Made by a program: the position numbers and the translations under genes. DNA of 64,000 nt from Planctomycetia bacterium. GTDB lineage: Bacteria; Planctomycetota; Planctomycetia; Pirellulales; PNKZ01. Below, one piece after another: positions 35,052-43,698 of this stretch. The notes under the pieces were generated by a model. It searched no databases and was not told the origin of the DNA. It saw nothing but the letters and a program-made list of their open reading frames with translations. Location of the stretch: positions 93,713 through 157,712 of the forward strand of contig JAIOPP010000020.1 of assembly GCA_021413845.1 (NCBI GenBank), in the 5' to 3' direction. The stretch's first letter is position 1. Every line of letters starts with the position of its first letter.

Positions 35052-37124
35052 ATGATGAGCCGAACGAGTTGGGTCGCAGTCGTGGCGTGTGTTGTTCTCG
35101 GCGGCGCTTCCGCGATGTGTGCCGCGGCCGAACCGCCGGCCTATCTCAAAGACGTGCCGCTGATTTCGCGGCAGATTCTCTTCGGCAATCCCGACAAAGC
35201 AGCCGCCCGCATCTCGCCCGACGGCAAGCGAATGAGCTTCCTCGCCCCGCTCGACGGCGTACTCAATGTGTGGGTCGGACCGGCAGGCGATCCGGCAGCG
35301 GCGAAAGCCGTGACGAACGATAAGAAGCGAGGCATCCGTTCTTACTTCTGGGCCTTTACGAACAAGCACATTCTCTACGTGCAAGATGCCGGCGGCGACG
35401 AGAACTTCCACGTCTACTGCGTCGACCTGACGAGCGGCGAGACGAAAGACCTGACGCCGATCAAAGGGGTCGCCGCGCAGATCGAATCGGTAAGCCATCG
35501 CTTCCCGAACGAGATCTTGGTCGGCCTGAACGATCGCGATCCGCAAGTACACGACGTGCATCGCGTGAACCTCGATACCGGCAAGCTCGAACTCGTCGCC
35601 AAGAACGAGCAAGGCTTCACCGGCTACGTCATCGACGAAGACTATAAGATTCGCTTCGCCACGAAGTTCGCTCAAGACGGCGGCAACGAAATCTTGCAAC
35701 TCGCCGAAGGGGGCGAGTGGAAGCCGTTCGAGAAGATCCCGATGAGCGACACCCTCACGACCGGGGCGGCCGGCTTCGACAAGACCGGCACTATTCTCTA
35801 CATGATGGATAGCCGCAATCGCAACACCGGTGCGCTGTTCGGCGTGAACCTCAAGACCGGCGAACGGAATCTCATCGCCGCGAATCCGTTGGCCGACATC
35901 GGCGGCGTGATGTCGCATCCAACCGAGAACACGATCGAAGCGGTATCGTTTACCTACGAGCGCACGGAATGGACCGTGCTGAGCGACACCGTCGCGGCCG
36001 ATCTCAAATACCTTCGCACCGTCGCCGACGGCGAGATCGAAATCACGAGCCGCACGCTCGACGACACCGTTTGGACCGTCGCGTTTCTCATGGACAACGG
36101 CCCGGTGCGCTACTACTTATACGACCGTAAGCCGAAGCAAGCGAAGTTCCTCTTCACGAACCGCAAAGACCTCGAAGGCTTGCCGCTCGTGAAGATGCAT
36201 CCGGTCGTCATCACGGCCCGCGACGGCCTAAAGCTCGTCTGTTATTTATCACTTCCGAAGGGGACCGATCCCGACGAAGATGGCCGCCCGAACCAACCGT
36301 TGCCGCTTATTCTCGACGTTCACGGAGGTCCCTGGTCGCGCGACTCTTGGGGCTACAACGCCGAGTCGCAATGGCATGCCAACCGCGGCTATGCCGTGCT
36401 GAGCGTCAACTATCGGGGCTCGACCGGCTTCGGCAAAGAGTTCGTCAACGCCGGTAATAAAGAATGGGCCGGCAAGATGCACGACGATCTGTTGGACGCC
36501 GTGAAATGGGCCGTGAACGAAAAGGTGGCCGATTCGAAAAAGGTCGCGATCTCCGGCGGCAGCTACGGCGGCTATGCCACGCTCGTCGGTCTGACCGTCA
36601 CGCCCGACGTGTTCGCCTGCGGGATCGACGTCGTCGGTCCGTCGAACATCCTCACGCTCATCGCAACGATCCCCGCCTACTGGCAACCCGCGATTCAGAT
36701 GTTCAAGGATCGGGTCGGTGATTTCACCAGCGAAGAAGGCCGCAAGTTCCTTACCGAGCGCTCGCCGCTGTCGCACGTCGACCGCATTAACAAGCCGTTG
36801 CTCATCGGCCAAGGAGCCAACGACCCGCGCGTGAAGCAGTCCGAGGCCGATCAGATCGTGAAGGCGATGGAAGAGAAGAAGATTCCGGTAACGTACGTCC
36901 TCTATCCCGACGAAGGGCACGGCTTCGCACGGCCGCAGAATCGGATGTCGTTCAACGCCGTCACCGAAGCGTTTCTCGCCGAGCGATTAGGGGGCCGCTT
37001 CGAGCCGATCGGCAAAGACTTCGAAGGCTCCTCGATTCAAGTCCCGGCCGGCGCCGGCGACGTACCGGGCCTCGCAGCCGCACTGCCGAAGACGAAGAAG
37101 GTGGATGAATTGCCGCCGAAGTAA
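35052..37124 (+). CDS. secreted S9-family (prolyl oligopeptidase-like) peptidase
   Basis: 690 residues. A signal peptide (about 1-26, ending CAAAE) is followed by a beta-propeller region (about 40-380) and a C-terminal alpha/beta hydrolase domain. The nucleophile lies in SGGSYGGYATLVG, the acid in GANDPRV and the base in DEGHGFARPQN. The VHGGPWSRDSWGYN oxyanion-region sequence is typical. It probably cleaves peptides in the periplasm or outside. ATG at 35052 or 35055 could serve as start. Confidence 0.92.
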   Translation: MMSRTSWVAVVACVVLGGASAMCAAAEPPAYLKDVPLISRQILFGNPDKAAARISPDGKRMSFLAPLDGVLNVWVGPAGDPAAAKAVTNDKKRGIRSYFWAFTNKHILYVQDAGGDENFHVYCVDLTSGETKDLTPIKGVAAQIESVSHRFPNEILVGLNDRDPQVHDVHRVNLDTGKLELVAKNEQGFTGYVIDEDYKIRFATKFAQDGGNEILQLAEGGEWKPFEKIPMSDTLTTGAAGFDKTGTILYMMDSRNRNTGALFGVNLKTGERNLIAANPLADIGGVMSHPTENTIEAVSFTYERTEWTVLSDTVAADLKYLRTVADGEIEITSRTLDDTVWTVAFLMDNGPVRYYLYDRKPKQAKFLFTNRKDLEGLPLVKMHPVVITARDGLKLVCYLSLPKGTDPDEDGRPNQPLPLILDVHGGPWSRDSWGYNAESQWHANRGYAVLSVNYRGSTGFGKEFVNAGNKEWAGKMHDDLLDAVKWAVNEKVADSKKVAISGGSYGGYATLVGLTVTPDVFACGIDVVGPSNILTLIATIPAYWQPAIQMFKDRVGDFTSEEGRKFLTERSPLSHVDRINKPLLIGQGANDPRVKQSEADQIVKAMEEKKIPVTYVLYPDEGHGFARPQNRMSFNAVTEAFLAERLGGRFEPIGKDFEGSSIQVPAGAGDVPGLAAALPKTKKVDELPPK

Positions 37125-37219
37125 TCTTGCCTGCGGAGTAACTGCCTCCGGATGTTGAGGCAATGTCGAACTGCCGAGGGTATCCACCCCCGGCTATCGA
37201 TCTCATAGCTCATCCGAAA

Positions 37220-37247
37220 CTGATCACCGACCTCTGACCACCGACCA
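37220..37247. repeat. two copies of the 14-bp CTGACCACCGACCA unit
   Basis: CTGATCACCGACCT (37220-37233) is followed directly by CTGACCACCGACCA (37234-37247). The second copy is identical to the unit at 21567-21594, and the first has two changes. It ends five bases before the cupin start codon. Confidence 0.7.
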
Positions 37248-37252
37248 CTTCC

Positions 37253-37582
37253 GTGTCCAACTACTACGCCGATAAATCGCACTGTTCCGAGCACCAGATC
37301 TTTCCCGGCGTGAAGATTTTCACGACCGCCGGCGACAACGTGATGCTCTCGCTCGTCGAGTTCGAGCCGGGTGCCGTCGTCGAGATGCACCAGCATCCGC
37401 ACGAGCAGATGGGGATGCTGCTTGAAGGAGAGCTCACGTTTACGATCGGCGGCGAAACGCGCGTGGTCCGCGCGGGAGAAATGTGGCGCATCCCCGGCCA
37501 TGTCCCGCATAAGGCCGTCGCCGGCGACAAACCGGTGCGGGCTCTCGACGTCTTCAACCCGATTCGAGAAGACTATCGGTAA
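37253..37582 (+). CDS. cupin-domain protein
   Basis: 109 residues from the GTG at 37253, kept because the N-terminal YYADKSHCSEHQIFPGVKIF matches where similar small cupins begin. The single cupin barrel has the two metal motifs: VVEMHQHPHEQMGMLLEGEL (His-x-His and Glu) and WRIPGHVPHKAVAG (His). It probably binds one divalent metal. Cupins of this size include isomerases, dioxygenases and sensors, so no reaction is assigned. The start lies five bases after the 14-bp repeat. Confidence 0.85.
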   Translation: MSNYYADKSHCSEHQIFPGVKIFTTAGDNVMLSLVEFEPGAVVEMHQHPHEQMGMLLEGELTFTIGGETRVVRAGEMWRIPGHVPHKAVAGDKPVRALDVFNPIREDYR

Positions 37583-37592
37583 TCCGCGCAAA

Positions 37593-37919
37593 CTACGCCG
37601 GGCTGCCGATTTCTTGCAGCAGTTCGAACGTATAGATGCCCGTATCGTGGCCGTCGCTGAAGTGGATCGCGTAGGCGTAGTTGCCCACGGGATTCATACC
37701 GAGCAACTCCAAAGGCTTCGCTTCGGCCGCCGAAAGGACGTTGAGCATCATCGGGTTCGACGCAGCCGGAGGAGCGTTCCGTTTCTCGCGGCAGGTCGCG
37801 CACGGACACTTGTCGCGCAGTTCGCCGACTGCGTAACTGCGGCGCGTGCCGTCGCTCCACTCGATCGACAATCGAGCGTCGGGCAAGAGCGAAAGTCCGG
37901 TCGGTTGCGGAAGAGACAT
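37593..37919 (-). CDS. DUF971 domain protein
   Basis: 108 residues, all of it the DUF971 (gamma-butyrobetaine hydroxylase N-terminal-like) fold: LSIEWSDGTRRSYAVGELRD, then the zinc-type CPCATCREKR, and a final YAYAIHFSDGHDTGIYTFEL. In other bacteria this fold occurs alone or next to iron-sulfur or carnitine-related proteins. It lies 9 bp after the cysteine-desulfurase-like aminotransferase, so a shared transcript is likely and a link to sulfur or Fe-S metabolism is possible. Confidence 0.88.
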   Translation of the reverse strand: MSLPQPTGLSLLPDARLSIEWSDGTRRSYAVGELRDKCPCATCREKRNAPPAASNPMMLNVLSAAEAKPLELLGMNPVGNYAYAIHFSDGHDTGIYTFELLQEIGSPA

Positions 37920-37928
37920 GAGAACTCG

Positions 37929-39167
37929 TTACGAAATGGTCTTCAACGTGTCGAGAAGGTACTGCACTTCCTCTTCCGTGTTGTAATGCAACAGGCCGAT
38001 CCGGACCAGTCCCGCCGGCTCGACGCCGAGCGTTTCCGTAAGCGGCAACGCATAGAAGTTGCCGTGCCAAACGTAGATGCCGGCCTCGGCCAAGCGCCGG
38101 GCCACCTCGATCGACGGCAGCGTTCGATGCGAGATCGAGAACGTCGGCACCCGTTCGTCGAAACGCTTCGTGTCGGTAATTCCCCAGGAGCGAAACTGCG
38201 GCAACCGATCGAGGCCGGTCTGCAACCGTACGGCCAGTTCGGTTTCGCAATGCCGAATGATCCCGAACGCCGCTGTGAGCGATTCGCGGCGCGTGGCCGG
38301 ACTACCGCCGAGGTCGGCGAGATAGTCGATCGCCGCTAAAGTCCCCGCGATTCCTTCGTGGTTCTGCGTGCCGGTCATCCACTTGCCGGGCAGTTCGTTC
38401 GGCGCCGGCCGAACCTTATACGCCGTGAGCGATTCCAACAACTCGCGACGTCCCCACATCAGGCCGACATGCGGACCGAAGAACTTATACGCCGAGCAAG
38501 CGATAAAATCGCAACCCCAAGCTGCGACGTCGATCAAGCGGTGCGGCGCGTAATGTACGGCATCGAGAAACACCTTCGCGCCGACCGCGTGCGCCATCTC
38601 CGCGATCTTCGCCACCGGATTGATCGTGCCGACGGCATTCGATGCACAACCGACGGCGACCAATCGCGTGCGCGGCGAAAGCTTCGCCCGCAAGTCATCG
38701 AGGTCGAGCGTACAGTCGGGCCGAATCTCGATCTGCCGCACGATCGCACCCGCATCGCGCGCCGCAAGCACCCAAGGAGTGAAATCGGCGTCGTGATCCA
38801 AGTGGCTCACGATCACCTCATCGCCCCGATTCCATGTTTGTGCCAAGGCTCGCGACAGGGCGAACGTGAGGGTCGTCATGTTCGCGCCGAAGTAGCAGCA
38901 ATCGGGGTCGTCGGCTCCGACGAAGTCGGCCGCGGCCCGATGTGCTTCGTCGAGCATTGCATCGCTGCGCACGCTGGTGGCGAACATGCCGCCGTGATTG
39001 GCGTTCATCGTCCGCAAATAATTCGCGATGGCAGCGATGACGCGCTCGGGCACTTGGCTGCCGGCCGGACCATCGAAAAACACCGCCTCACGCGCACCAT
39101 GCCGCTGCGAAAGAGCAGGGAACTGCCGACGCAGCGCGGCGACTTCGAAACCCGATGGAATCGCCAT
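37929..39167 (-). CDS. class V aminotransferase, cysteine-desulfurase-like
   Basis: 412 residues. The PLP lysine lies in SAYKFFGPHVG, the usual SxYKFxGPH pattern of the cysteine desulfurase-like subgroup; the Asp that holds the pyridine N is in KVFLDAVHYAPH. The N-terminus FFDGPAGSQVPERVIAAIAN and the substrate region ANHGGMFATS also fit. Whether it removes sulfur from cysteine or acts on another amino acid cannot be told from the sequence alone. It is cotranscribed with the DUF971 gene downstream. Confidence 0.88.
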   Translation of the reverse strand: MAIPSGFEVAALRRQFPALSQRHGAREAVFFDGPAGSQVPERVIAAIANYLRTMNANHGGMFATSVRSDAMLDEAHRAAADFVGADDPDCCYFGANMTTLTFALSRALAQTWNRGDEVIVSHLDHDADFTPWVLAARDAGAIVRQIEIRPDCTLDLDDLRAKLSPRTRLVAVGCASNAVGTINPVAKIAEMAHAVGAKVFLDAVHYAPHRLIDVAAWGCDFIACSAYKFFGPHVGLMWGRRELLESLTAYKVRPAPNELPGKWMTGTQNHEGIAGTLAAIDYLADLGGSPATRRESLTAAFGIIRHCETELAVRLQTGLDRLPQFRSWGITDTKRFDERVPTFSISHRTLPSIEVARRLAEAGIYVWHGNFYALPLTETLGVEPAGLVRIGLLHYNTEEEVQYLLDTLKTIS

Positions 39168-39204
39168 GAACTACTTTCCGCGAAAATACCGAATGACCGA
39201 AAAC

Positions 39205-39233
39205 GGGACAAATCATGCGCCATGGAATATAAT
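39205..39233 (+). promoter_or_regulatory. promoter of the DUF433/DUF5615 pair
   Basis: GGGACA (39205-39210), 17 nt, then a perfect TATAAT (39228-39233), in a locally AT-rich segment 30 bp before the DUF433 ATG. It is the best -10 box noticed in the window. Confidence 0.6.
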
Positions 39234-39262
39234 ACAAAAAGTCCACTGCGATGAGGTGCCCG

Positions 39263-39490
39263 ATGAAGTTCGCTCGTATTACGCACGATCCGGCAACGAT
39301 GGGAGGCAAGCCTTGTATTCGAGGCATGCGCGTCACCGTCGCAACGGTCGTCGGTCTTTTGGCGTCGGGAGAGTCGCGAGAACGAATCCTTCAGGCCTAT
39401 CCCTATCTTGAAGCCTCGGATTTGGATGAGGCATTGGCATACGCCGCTTGGCGCTTGCAAGAACGAGAAGAATTACTCATCGACTCATGA
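39263..39490 (+). CDS. DUF433 antitoxin-type protein
   Basis: 75 residues from the ATG at 39263, which has GAGGTG 6 nt upstream; an in-frame ATG at 39251 is less likely. The core GKPCIRGMRVTVATVVGLLA, then ILQAYPYLEASDLDEALAYA, is the DUF433 helix-turn-helix. DUF433 proteins are commonly paired with DUF5615 PIN-like proteins as probable toxin-antitoxin modules, and that is the arrangement here. It probably binds its own promoter and its partner. Confidence 0.9.
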   Translation: MKFARITHDPATMGGKPCIRGMRVTVATVVGLLASGESRERILQAYPYLEASDLDEALAYAAWRLQEREELLIDS

Positions 39491-39855
39491 GTATCGCGCT
39501 CGTCATCGATATGAACCTCTCGGTCGAGTGGGTGGAATACTTTCGACAAGCGGGAATCTCAGCCTCGCATTGGAGCCGATGCGGCGCCGCAACTGCTCCC
39601 GACACCGAGATCATGCGTTGGGCATTGGAACGCGGGCAGATCGTGTTTACACACGACCTCGATTTCGGTGCCGTACTCGCGCTGACACACGCTACCGGCC
39701 CAAGCGTATTTCAGATACGTGGTTCCCGCGTGCTTCCCGAGCACATCGGATCGCTCGTTCTTACAGCACTGCGACAGTACGAAGCGGACCTAGAAAGAGG
39801 GGCAATCGTCGTCGTCGAACCGACAAAGAGTCGGGTGCGGATTCTGCCGTTCTAA
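39487..39855 (+). CDS. DUF5615 PIN-like toxin
   Basis: 122 residues. The ATG overlaps the DUF433 stop in ATGA, so the two are translationally coupled. The PIN-like fold has acidic residues near the N-terminus (ALVIDMNLS, Asp8), in the middle (APDTEI, Asp39 and Glu41) and in the diagnostic THDLDFG (Asp57 and Asp59). These would hold metal for RNA cleavage. The activity is inferred from the family. Confidence 0.88.
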   Translation: MSIALVIDMNLSVEWVEYFRQAGISASHWSRCGAATAPDTEIMRWALERGQIVFTHDLDFGAVLALTHATGPSVFQIRGSRVLPEHIGSLVLTALRQYEADLERGAIVVVEPTKSRVRILPF

Positions 39856-40655
39856 CTCGACGGAATTTGAAACTGCGCATCTGCTAGATCCGTAATCAGC
39901 ATCCGTCCCGGGCTGTGTGTGATCGCGATTTCCGGTTGGGCCGCGGCGAGTGCGAGTTGCGGGGTCACGCCGCAGGCCCAGAACAGCGGCACCTCTCCGT
40001 CGCGGATCGTTACGGGGTCGCCGAAGTCGGGCCGAGCGAGATCGCGAATTCCGAGCGCCGCCGGGTCGCCGATGTGGACCGGCGCGCCGTGCATGGCCGG
40101 AAAACTTCCGGTGATCGCAACGACGCGGTCGATCTGCTCCGGTCGATAAGGCCGCATGCTCACGACGAGCGGCCCCGCGAATCGGCCGGCAGTTGCGCAA
40201 GCGCGCGACGTCAAATACATCGACACGTTCCGCCCTTCGTCGATGTGCCGCACAGGCAACCCGGCGGCCGTGAGCGCCGTTTCGAACGTGAACGAACACC
40301 CGAGCAGGAACGTCACCAAGTCGTCGCGCCAGCGGTCGACGACGCTCTGCCGTTCGATGACGTCTGCCACACCGTAGCGGAAGACCCGATAGCGCGGCAC
40401 ATCGGTTCGCATATCGGCATCGGCGGCGATGCTCGGCCTCGTAGCGCCGGGGAGCAATCGATCGAGCAGCGGACAGGCTTGCGAATTCAAGCGGCAAAAC
40501 TCGCCGAATTCATCCGCAAAAGCCTCGGGCACGACGACGACATTGGCTTGCACGTAGCCCGGGCATCGCCCGGCGGTCGGGCCGGAGAATCTTCCGGCGC
40601 GCACCTCGGCGCGAAACAGAGCGGGCGAGCGATCCCAAGTTGGTTCGGTGTTCAC
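39852..40655 (-). CDS. DUF1445 (UPF0317) protein, possible hydro-lyase or D-glutamate cyclase
   Basis: 267 residues from the GTG at 40655, which overlaps the ligase stop codon in GTGA. The family pattern is clear: FSGPTAGRCPGYVQANVVVV, DLVTFLLGCSFTFETAL, RNVSMYLTSRAC, VVSMRPYRPEQIDRVVAIT and ITHSPGRMLITD. Bacterial members are labelled putative hydro-lyases, and the human relative DGLUCY turns D-glutamate into 5-oxo-D-proline. Which reaction applies here is unknown. Coupling to a CoA-ligase-like gene may mean a small catabolic pathway. Confidence 0.9.
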   Translation of the reverse strand: MNTEPTWDRSPALFRAEVRAGRFSGPTAGRCPGYVQANVVVVPEAFADEFGEFCRLNSQACPLLDRLLPGATRPSIAADADMRTDVPRYRVFRYGVADVIERQSVVDRWRDDLVTFLLGCSFTFETALTAAGLPVRHIDEGRNVSMYLTSRACATAGRFAGPLVVSMRPYRPEQIDRVVAITGSFPAMHGAPVHIGDPAALGIRDLARPDFGDPVTIRDGEVPLFWACGVTPQLALAAAQPEIAITHSPGRMLITDLADAQFQIPSS

Positions 40656-41944
40656 GTTCGTTTCGATTTACGTTGATCGACGAAGCGCCGTCCCTTCCCC
40701 TCGAAGCGCGGAAGAGTTCCGATCGCGACTTCACCCACATCGACTTTGATCCCCAGCCGCACGCGCAGTTCATCCGCTACCCGTTCCGGCTGATGCAGCC
40801 GATCTTCGATCTCGACCTCGAGCACATCCATCGCACCGCTGGAGCGCGCGGTCACGCGATACTCGACCACTTCGGGAAAGCCGCGCAAGATCTGATCGAT
40901 GGCCGACGGAAACACGTTCACGCCCCGAATGATCAGCATGTCGTCGGTACGGCCGACGATGCCTCCTTCGAGAAACGCGAAGCGCCGCGGCAGCGAATGC
41001 TTCCGCCGCACCCGAACCAAGTCGCCGGTGCGATAGCGGATCGCCGGCAAACCGGCCCGGCCGAGCGACGTCAGGACGAGTTCGGCAAGTTCGCCGTCGC
41101 GCGCGGGCGCACCGGTTTCGATCGCCAGAAACTCGGCGATGAAATCGCTTTCGAGAACATACAAGCCGTCGCCGGCGAAATCGCCGAAGCCCCACGGCCC
41201 CACTTCCGAAGCGCCTGCATGATCGATCACGCGGGCTCCCCATTGTCGTTCGATCGACTCGCGCACCGCCGGCAACGATCCACCCGGCTCACCCGCGAGG
41301 ATGAACGTACGGACGCCGAACGAGCGGACGTCGATGTTGCGCTCGGTCGCCGTTTCGGCCATGTGCAGCGCGTAGCTCGGCGTGCAACAGACGACCGAGG
41401 CCCGACTCGACTTCAACAACTCGAGCCGGACCGCGGTGTTCATGCCGCCGCCGGGCACCACCATGCAGCCGCGCGCCGCAGCGGCCTCGAGCGCGCTCCA
41501 AAAGCCGATATACGGCCCGAACGAGAACGCGAAGAACACGGCATCGGCCTCGGCGACTTCGCCGGCGTCGAAATAGTGTTGCCAACAGTCCATCCACCCT
41601 TGCCAGTCGTCGGCCGTATCGAGCACGACCATCGGCCGGCCGCGCGTCCCCGAGGTCTGATGGAAGCGGACGTATTTCTCCATCGGGTAAGTCAGATTAG
41701 CGGCAGCCGCCTCACCATGCCTCCCGGCGAGAAGCTCGTCTTTATACGTGAACGGCAGGTCCGCCAGTTGCTTGAGCGACGTCAGCGGAAACGTGATGCT
41801 CGCCAGCTTCTCGGCGTAGAAACGGTTCGTCGGCAGAATGCGCGCGATCAGGTCGTTGAAACGGCTCAATTGCCATGCCTGAAGCGATTCGGCATCGAGC
41901 GATTCCAAGCGTCGGCGTTCTTCGAAGGTGCGTAGTGGGCTCAT
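40652..41944 (-). CDS. phenylacetate-CoA ligase-like (PaaK family) adenylate-forming enzyme
   Basis: 430 residues, the PaaK length. The phosphate loop is HQTSGTRGRPMVVLD, where PaaK has S-S/T-G-T-T-G. A5-like DHAGASEVG, A7/A8-like YRTGDLVRV and GRTDDMLIIRGVNVFPS follow, and a small C-terminal domain closes the active site. It would activate a carboxylate as acyl-AMP, probably to form a CoA thioester. The usual C-terminal Lys region is present (EGKGRRFVDQR). The substrate is unknown. Its stop overlaps the DUF1445 start by four bases. Confidence 0.88.
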   Translation of the reverse strand: MSPLRTFEERRRLESLDAESLQAWQLSRFNDLIARILPTNRFYAEKLASITFPLTSLKQLADLPFTYKDELLAGRHGEAAAANLTYPMEKYVRFHQTSGTRGRPMVVLDTADDWQGWMDCWQHYFDAGEVAEADAVFFAFSFGPYIGFWSALEAAAARGCMVVPGGGMNTAVRLELLKSSRASVVCCTPSYALHMAETATERNIDVRSFGVRTFILAGEPGGSLPAVRESIERQWGARVIDHAGASEVGPWGFGDFAGDGLYVLESDFIAEFLAIETGAPARDGELAELVLTSLGRAGLPAIRYRTGDLVRVRRKHSLPRRFAFLEGGIVGRTDDMLIIRGVNVFPSAIDQILRGFPEVVEYRVTARSSGAMDVLEVEIEDRLHQPERVADELRVRLGIKVDVGEVAIGTLPRFEGKGRRFVDQRKSKRT

Positions 41945-42099
41945 AGTAGGAGCATGATAAGAGGGATCGCGGCGCGAGGGAATGGGAAGCCCGAACGGTT
42001 CCGGCCGACGAACGTGCGGCGAGGCGTCTTCTGCTTCGTCGGGCGGTCGACTATTCTAAAACCCTCTCCTTTCGCCTCAGCCTACCCGCCGCACCGCTT

Positions 42100-43353
42100 A
42101 TGTCTTCCAAAGCTTCGCTATTCGTCATCTTCCTTACGGTTTTCATCGACTTGCTCGGCTTCGGCATGGTGTTGCCGCTGCTGCCGATCTACGCCAAGCA
42201 ATTCACGACCGACGACTCGGGCATTACGATCGGCCTGCTGATGTCGAGCTTCTCGGCGATGCAGTTCCTCTTCGCTCCGCTCTGGGGCCGACTCTCCGAT
42301 CGCATCGGCCGACGCCCCGTCCTCATGGTCGGGCTCGCCGGCTCCGTGGTCTTCTATTGGCTGTTCGGCTTCGCAACGGTCGAGAAAAGCCTGCTGTTGA
42401 TGTTCGTCGCACGGATCGGAGCAGGCATCGCGGGAGCAACCATCTCGACCGCGCAAGCCTATATCGCCGATTGCACCACGCTCGATAAACGGGCCAAGGG
42501 CATGGCCCTCATCGGCGCCGCGTTCGGCCTCGGCTTCACGTTCGGGCCGCTGTTCGGGGCGCTGGCGGTTCCCACCGGCAGCGGCGACCCTGGGCCAGGG
42601 CCGGGCTACGCGGCGGCGGGGCTCTCGTTGTTCGCTTTGCTGTTGGCCGCGTTCAAGCTGCCCGAATCGCTGAGCGCCGAAAACCGCGGCGCCAACATCA
42701 TCGCAGCCGGTCGACACGATCGCCGGTCGTGGTTCGACGTGACTGCATTTCGCAACGCGATGGCCTCGCGACCGATCGCACTGTTGCTCGCGGCTTCGTT
42801 TCTGTGCGTCTTTTCGTTCGCGAATTTCGAATCGACTCTTTCGCTCATCATTAAAGACGAGCGAGGTCCGTTTCAGTTCACGTTCCGCGATGTCTGCCTG
42901 ACGTTCGCCTTCATCGGCTTGGTGCTCACGCTCGTTCAAGGAGGAGTCGTGCGGCGGCTGTCGGGCCGCGTTCCCGAGTCGAAGATGACCATCATCGGGG
43001 CAGGGCTCGAAGTCGTCGGCTTCGGGCTACTCATCGCTTCGACCTATAACTACTCGCTTTGGCTCCTGCTGACGGCGCTTGCGATCACGGTATCGGGCTT
43101 CGGCTTCATGACACCGAGCATCAACTCTCTACTCAGCCGCTGGAGCGATCCGGCGAAGCAGGGGGGAATCCTAGGGCTCGGGCAATCGGTAACCGCCTTG
43201 AGCCGAATCTTGGGCCCGGCGATCGGCATTCCTCTGTCTCGACAGAATGTGACCTACCCGCTTTGGACGGCCGTGGTGCTGATGGGAGTCGGCGGGGTTT
43301 TGGTGCTCATGGCGGCCAAGACCGGCAAAGACTACCCGGCCGCCCCAAAGTAA
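42100..43353 (+). CDS. MFS transporter, TetA-like
   Basis: 417 residues and 12 predicted helices. The first opens FVIFLTVFIDLLGFGMVLPL, with the family's D-x-x-G. The loop between helices 2 and 3 carries GRLSDRIGRRPVLMVGL, the MFS signature. The central loop is about 25 residues with a basic patch (GRHDRRSW). The general resemblance is to drug-efflux members of the TetA/DHA group; the substrate is unknown. No repressor gene is adjacent. Confidence 0.9.
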   Translation: MSSKASLFVIFLTVFIDLLGFGMVLPLLPIYAKQFTTDDSGITIGLLMSSFSAMQFLFAPLWGRLSDRIGRRPVLMVGLAGSVVFYWLFGFATVEKSLLLMFVARIGAGIAGATISTAQAYIADCTTLDKRAKGMALIGAAFGLGFTFGPLFGALAVPTGSGDPGPGPGYAAAGLSLFALLLAAFKLPESLSAENRGANIIAAGRHDRRSWFDVTAFRNAMASRPIALLLAASFLCVFSFANFESTLSLIIKDERGPFQFTFRDVCLTFAFIGLVLTLVQGGVVRRLSGRVPESKMTIIGAGLEVVGFGLLIASTYNYSLWLLLTALAITVSGFGFMTPSINSLLSRWSDPAKQGGILGLGQSVTALSRILGPAIGIPLSRQNVTYPLWTAVVLMGVGGVLVLMAAKTGKDYPAAPK

Positions 43354-43368
43354 CGAACCGCGAGCGGG

Positions 43369-43400
43369 ATACTGGCGGCGCGGTATATTGGCGGCGCAGT
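43369..43400. repeat. 16-bp direct tandem repeat
   Basis: ATACTGGCGGCGCGGT (43369-43384) is followed directly by ATATTGGCGGCGCAGT (43385-43400), with two mismatches. It begins 16 bp after the MFS stop and could be a tandem binding site. Confidence 0.6.
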
Positions 43401-43504
43401 TGCTTGACTGTAGCGTGCCGGCATGGCGTGTTTTCACGGAGAGCCGCTTGACTCGCCGAGCGGCCTCGGATAACCTCGCTCTACGAACAACTTAGGCAAT
43501 CAGA

Positions 43505-43534
43505 GACAAGCTACGCAATTGCGTGCAGCTTGTC
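43505..43534 (+). other. hairpin in the rpsD leader region
   Basis: GACAAGCT and AGCTTGTC (8 bp) enclose a self-complementary ACGCAATTGCGT. A GC dinucleotide is unpaired on the right side. GGGGCCTTTTCC follows, so it might be a weak terminator of the MFS transcript or part of the rpsD leader. Confidence 0.45.
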
Positions 43535-43561
43535 GGGGCCTTTTCCTCTCGCACAAAACCG

Positions 43562-43589
43562 TTTCCCCGGCCGTTTCGGCCGGGAAAAC
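43562..43589 (+). other. hairpin in the rpsD leader region
   Basis: TTTCCC-C-GGCC and GGCCGGGAAA pair with a single bulged C around a GTTTC loop. It is flanked by A-rich sequence, and the stem is stable. Confidence 0.5.
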
Positions 43590-43678
43590 ATGCGACGAAG
43601 AAAAACGTCCTCGGCTACCGCAGCCCGATTGGAATACGTTCCCCTCGATTCCTACACGACCGCCGGCCGGTCGTCGAA

Positions 43679-43698
43679 AAGCTTTCTCCGGAAAGCTT
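43679..43698 (+). other. hairpin in the rpsD leader region
   Basis: A perfect 8-bp inverted repeat AAGCTTTC/GAAAGCTT with a four-base TCCG loop, about 195 bp before the rpsD ATG. A further partial stem (ATTTTC with GAAAAT) lies at about 43728-43757. Confidence 0.5.
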
